Assembly (NCBI GenBank): GCA_030146365.1
Contig: JASLBU010000129.1
Location: 1 to 15,961 of the forward strand
Reading direction: 5' to 3'
DNA from: Candidatus Limnocylindria bacterium
GTDB taxonomy: Bacteria > Chloroflexota > Limnocylindria > QHBO01
Length of the DNA stretch: 15,961 nt
Of this stretch, positions 15,012-15,961 are shown in pieces. A program made the translations under genes and the position numbers. Numbering within the stretch: position 1 is the first letter of the stretch; the number at the start of each line of letters is the position of its first letter. The notes beneath the pieces were generated by a model that was not told the DNA's origin, made no database searches, and worked only from the letters and a program-made list of their open reading frames with translations.

Positions 15012-15961
15012 CGCGCTGCGTCGGGGCAGATCTCGCGGAAGGGGCAGTACCCGCAGCGGGCGACCGTGGGGCTGGCCGCGAAGCGTCCGGCCCGGATGCC
15101 CTCGGCGGCGACGCTCAGCTGATCGTGGGCCTTCGCCAACCGCTTCTCGCTGGGCGCGGCCCGACCCACGACCCCGGACTCGAGGAAGTGGAGCGCCAGC
15201 TCGTCCGGCAGCGCACCGTGCTGGGCCTCGTGCGCCAGCGCATAGATCGCCAGCTGGAGCGACTCGCGCGCCTTGCGGTTCGCCGACGTGAGATCGCGGA
15301 CGTCGCTCGACTTGTAGTCGGTGAGGACGACGCGTCCGGCATCGTCCCGGTCGATCCTGTCGTAGCGCCCGCGCAGCCGGTCGCGACCAAAGCCGACCGT
15401 GAACTCCTGCTCGACGGCCGTCGGCCGTGCCGGATCCCGCTGCTGCTCGTCCCAGAACCGGTCGAGCGCCTCGTAGGCCGCGGCACGCCGCGCTTCCTCG
15501 TGCTCCCGGGTCAGAAAGCCGACCGACTCCCAGTTCGCATCCAGTGCGGCGTGGAGCTCGCCGCAATCCATCACACCGCCCGCCATCTGGCGCCGATGGA
15601 ACGCCTGGACCGCCGCATGGAGGGCGCGTCCGTAGACCATCTGATGCGAGACCGGCGTCGGGATGCGGACGATGTGCGCGTACCGATAGCGGGCCGGGCA
15701 CTCGAGGTAGTCGTACACCTGCCCGTAGCTCAGGCTCAACGGCCGATCACCCAGAGCCGGTCGTTTTGCGGCCGGCGCCGGCTCTCGCGGCGTGCCCGCG
15801 TGCCGCGCCAGCTGCTCGAGCACGGCCGGGCGGACGACCTCGGCCGGCGTGGCGGGGGGCAGATCGAGCGCCTCCGTCACGAATTGGCTGACCGCGCGGG
15901 AGCGGCGACCGCCGTAGTCCTGCGCCCAGCTGAGGACGAGCGCCTCTCGCGCCCGGGTCAT
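15008..15961 (-). CDS. UvrD-type helicase C-terminus fused to PD-(D/E)XK nuclease (partial)
   Basis: The 3' part of a gene whose beginning lies beyond the right edge; the ATG at the edge is internal, since MTRAREALVLSWA matches helicase motif VI (family VAMTRAR) of UvrD/PcrA-type SF1 helicases. The remaining 317 residues are a RecB/AddB-like nuclease domain: YLECPARYRY with Cys88, GRALHAAVQAFH with His115, GRYDRIDR with Asp201, VVLTDYKSS with Asp215 and Lys217, and SLQLAIYAL with Gln236. CGYCPFREIC gives Cys303, Cys306 and Cys312, which with Cys88 form the 4Fe-4S staple of AddB-type nucleases. All nuclease residues are present. Likely role: double-strand break processing or related repair. 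Residue numbers count from the window edge. The stop overlaps the next gene's GTG. Confidence 0.88.
   Translation of the reverse strand: MTRAREALVLSWAQDYGGRRSRAVSQFVTEALDLPPATPAEVVRPAVLEQLARHAGTPREPAPAAKRPALGDRPLSLSYGQVYDYLECPARYRYAHIVRIPTPVSHQMVYGRALHAAVQAFHRRQMAGGVMDCGELHAALDANWESVGFLTREHEEARRAAAYEALDRFWDEQQRDPARPTAVEQEFTVGFGRDRLRGRYDRIDRDDAGRVVLTDYKSSDVRDLTSANRKARESLQLAIYALAHEAQHGALPDELALHFLESGVVGRAAPSEKRLAKAHDQLSVAAEGIRAGRFAASPTVARCGYCPFREICPDAAR

Overview
The window is a high-GC, densely coded bacterial chromosome segment with no rRNA, tRNA, CRISPR, insertion sequence or phage gene that I can see. The gene set points to a high-GC Gram-positive-like lineage, most likely Chloroflexota and possibly Actinobacteria. 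It includes an ATP-type PEP carboxykinase, a DivIC/FtsB-like septum protein, an MrfAB-type repair pair, a zincin_2 (DUF2342) metalloprotein and a TadZ/CpaE-like ATPase. The taxon is an inference from families and base composition, not a direct observation.

Layout, left to right. (1) pckA on + (87-1667). (2) A 260-bp convergent gap with two perfect hairpins, then a septum-initiator gene on - (1928-2362). (3) A divergent 146-bp promoter region carrying a LexA-type SOS box on top of an extended -10. (4) The + strand pair mrfA-mrfB (2509-6038): a DEAD/DEAH-like helicase with a C-terminal cysteine cluster, followed by a DEDDh exonuclease. (5) A PfkB-family kinase on - (6035-6877), whose stop codon interlocks with that of mrfB in one CTAG. 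(6) A 106-aa unknown acidic protein on + (6895-7215), whose start codon lies only 17 bp from that of the kinase. (7) A 107-bp convergent gap with an unusually AT-rich, palindrome-rich patch. (8) A long, tight - strand gene run from beyond the right edge to 7323. In transcription order it holds: helicase-nuclease C-terminus (partial), four-helix membrane protein, M20 amidohydrolase, SAM methyltransferase, receiver-ParA fusion, glutamate racemase, zincin_2 protein, D-2-hydroxyacid dehydrogenase and a YchF-like GTPase. Gaps there are 3-15 nt or 4-nt overlaps, so it is probably transcribed as one operon of mixed housekeeping function.

The most notable points are as follows. The SOS box in front of mrfAB suggests LexA control of this repair pair. 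The methyltransferase has no ATG/GTG/TTG that would keep its SAM-binding motif; a CTG preceded by a good Shine-Dalgarno and overlapping the upstream stop (CTGA) is the only sensible start, and the dehydrogenase junction has the same CTGA architecture. Several genes lack a Shine-Dalgarno but have TANNNT 6-7 nt before the start codon, as in leaderless mRNAs. The YchF-like GTPase and the ParA-like ATPase have altered nucleotide-binding motifs. I did not find a convincing wholly new multi-gene system; the best candidate for an undescribed component is the 106-aa protein paired divergently with the PfkB kinase.
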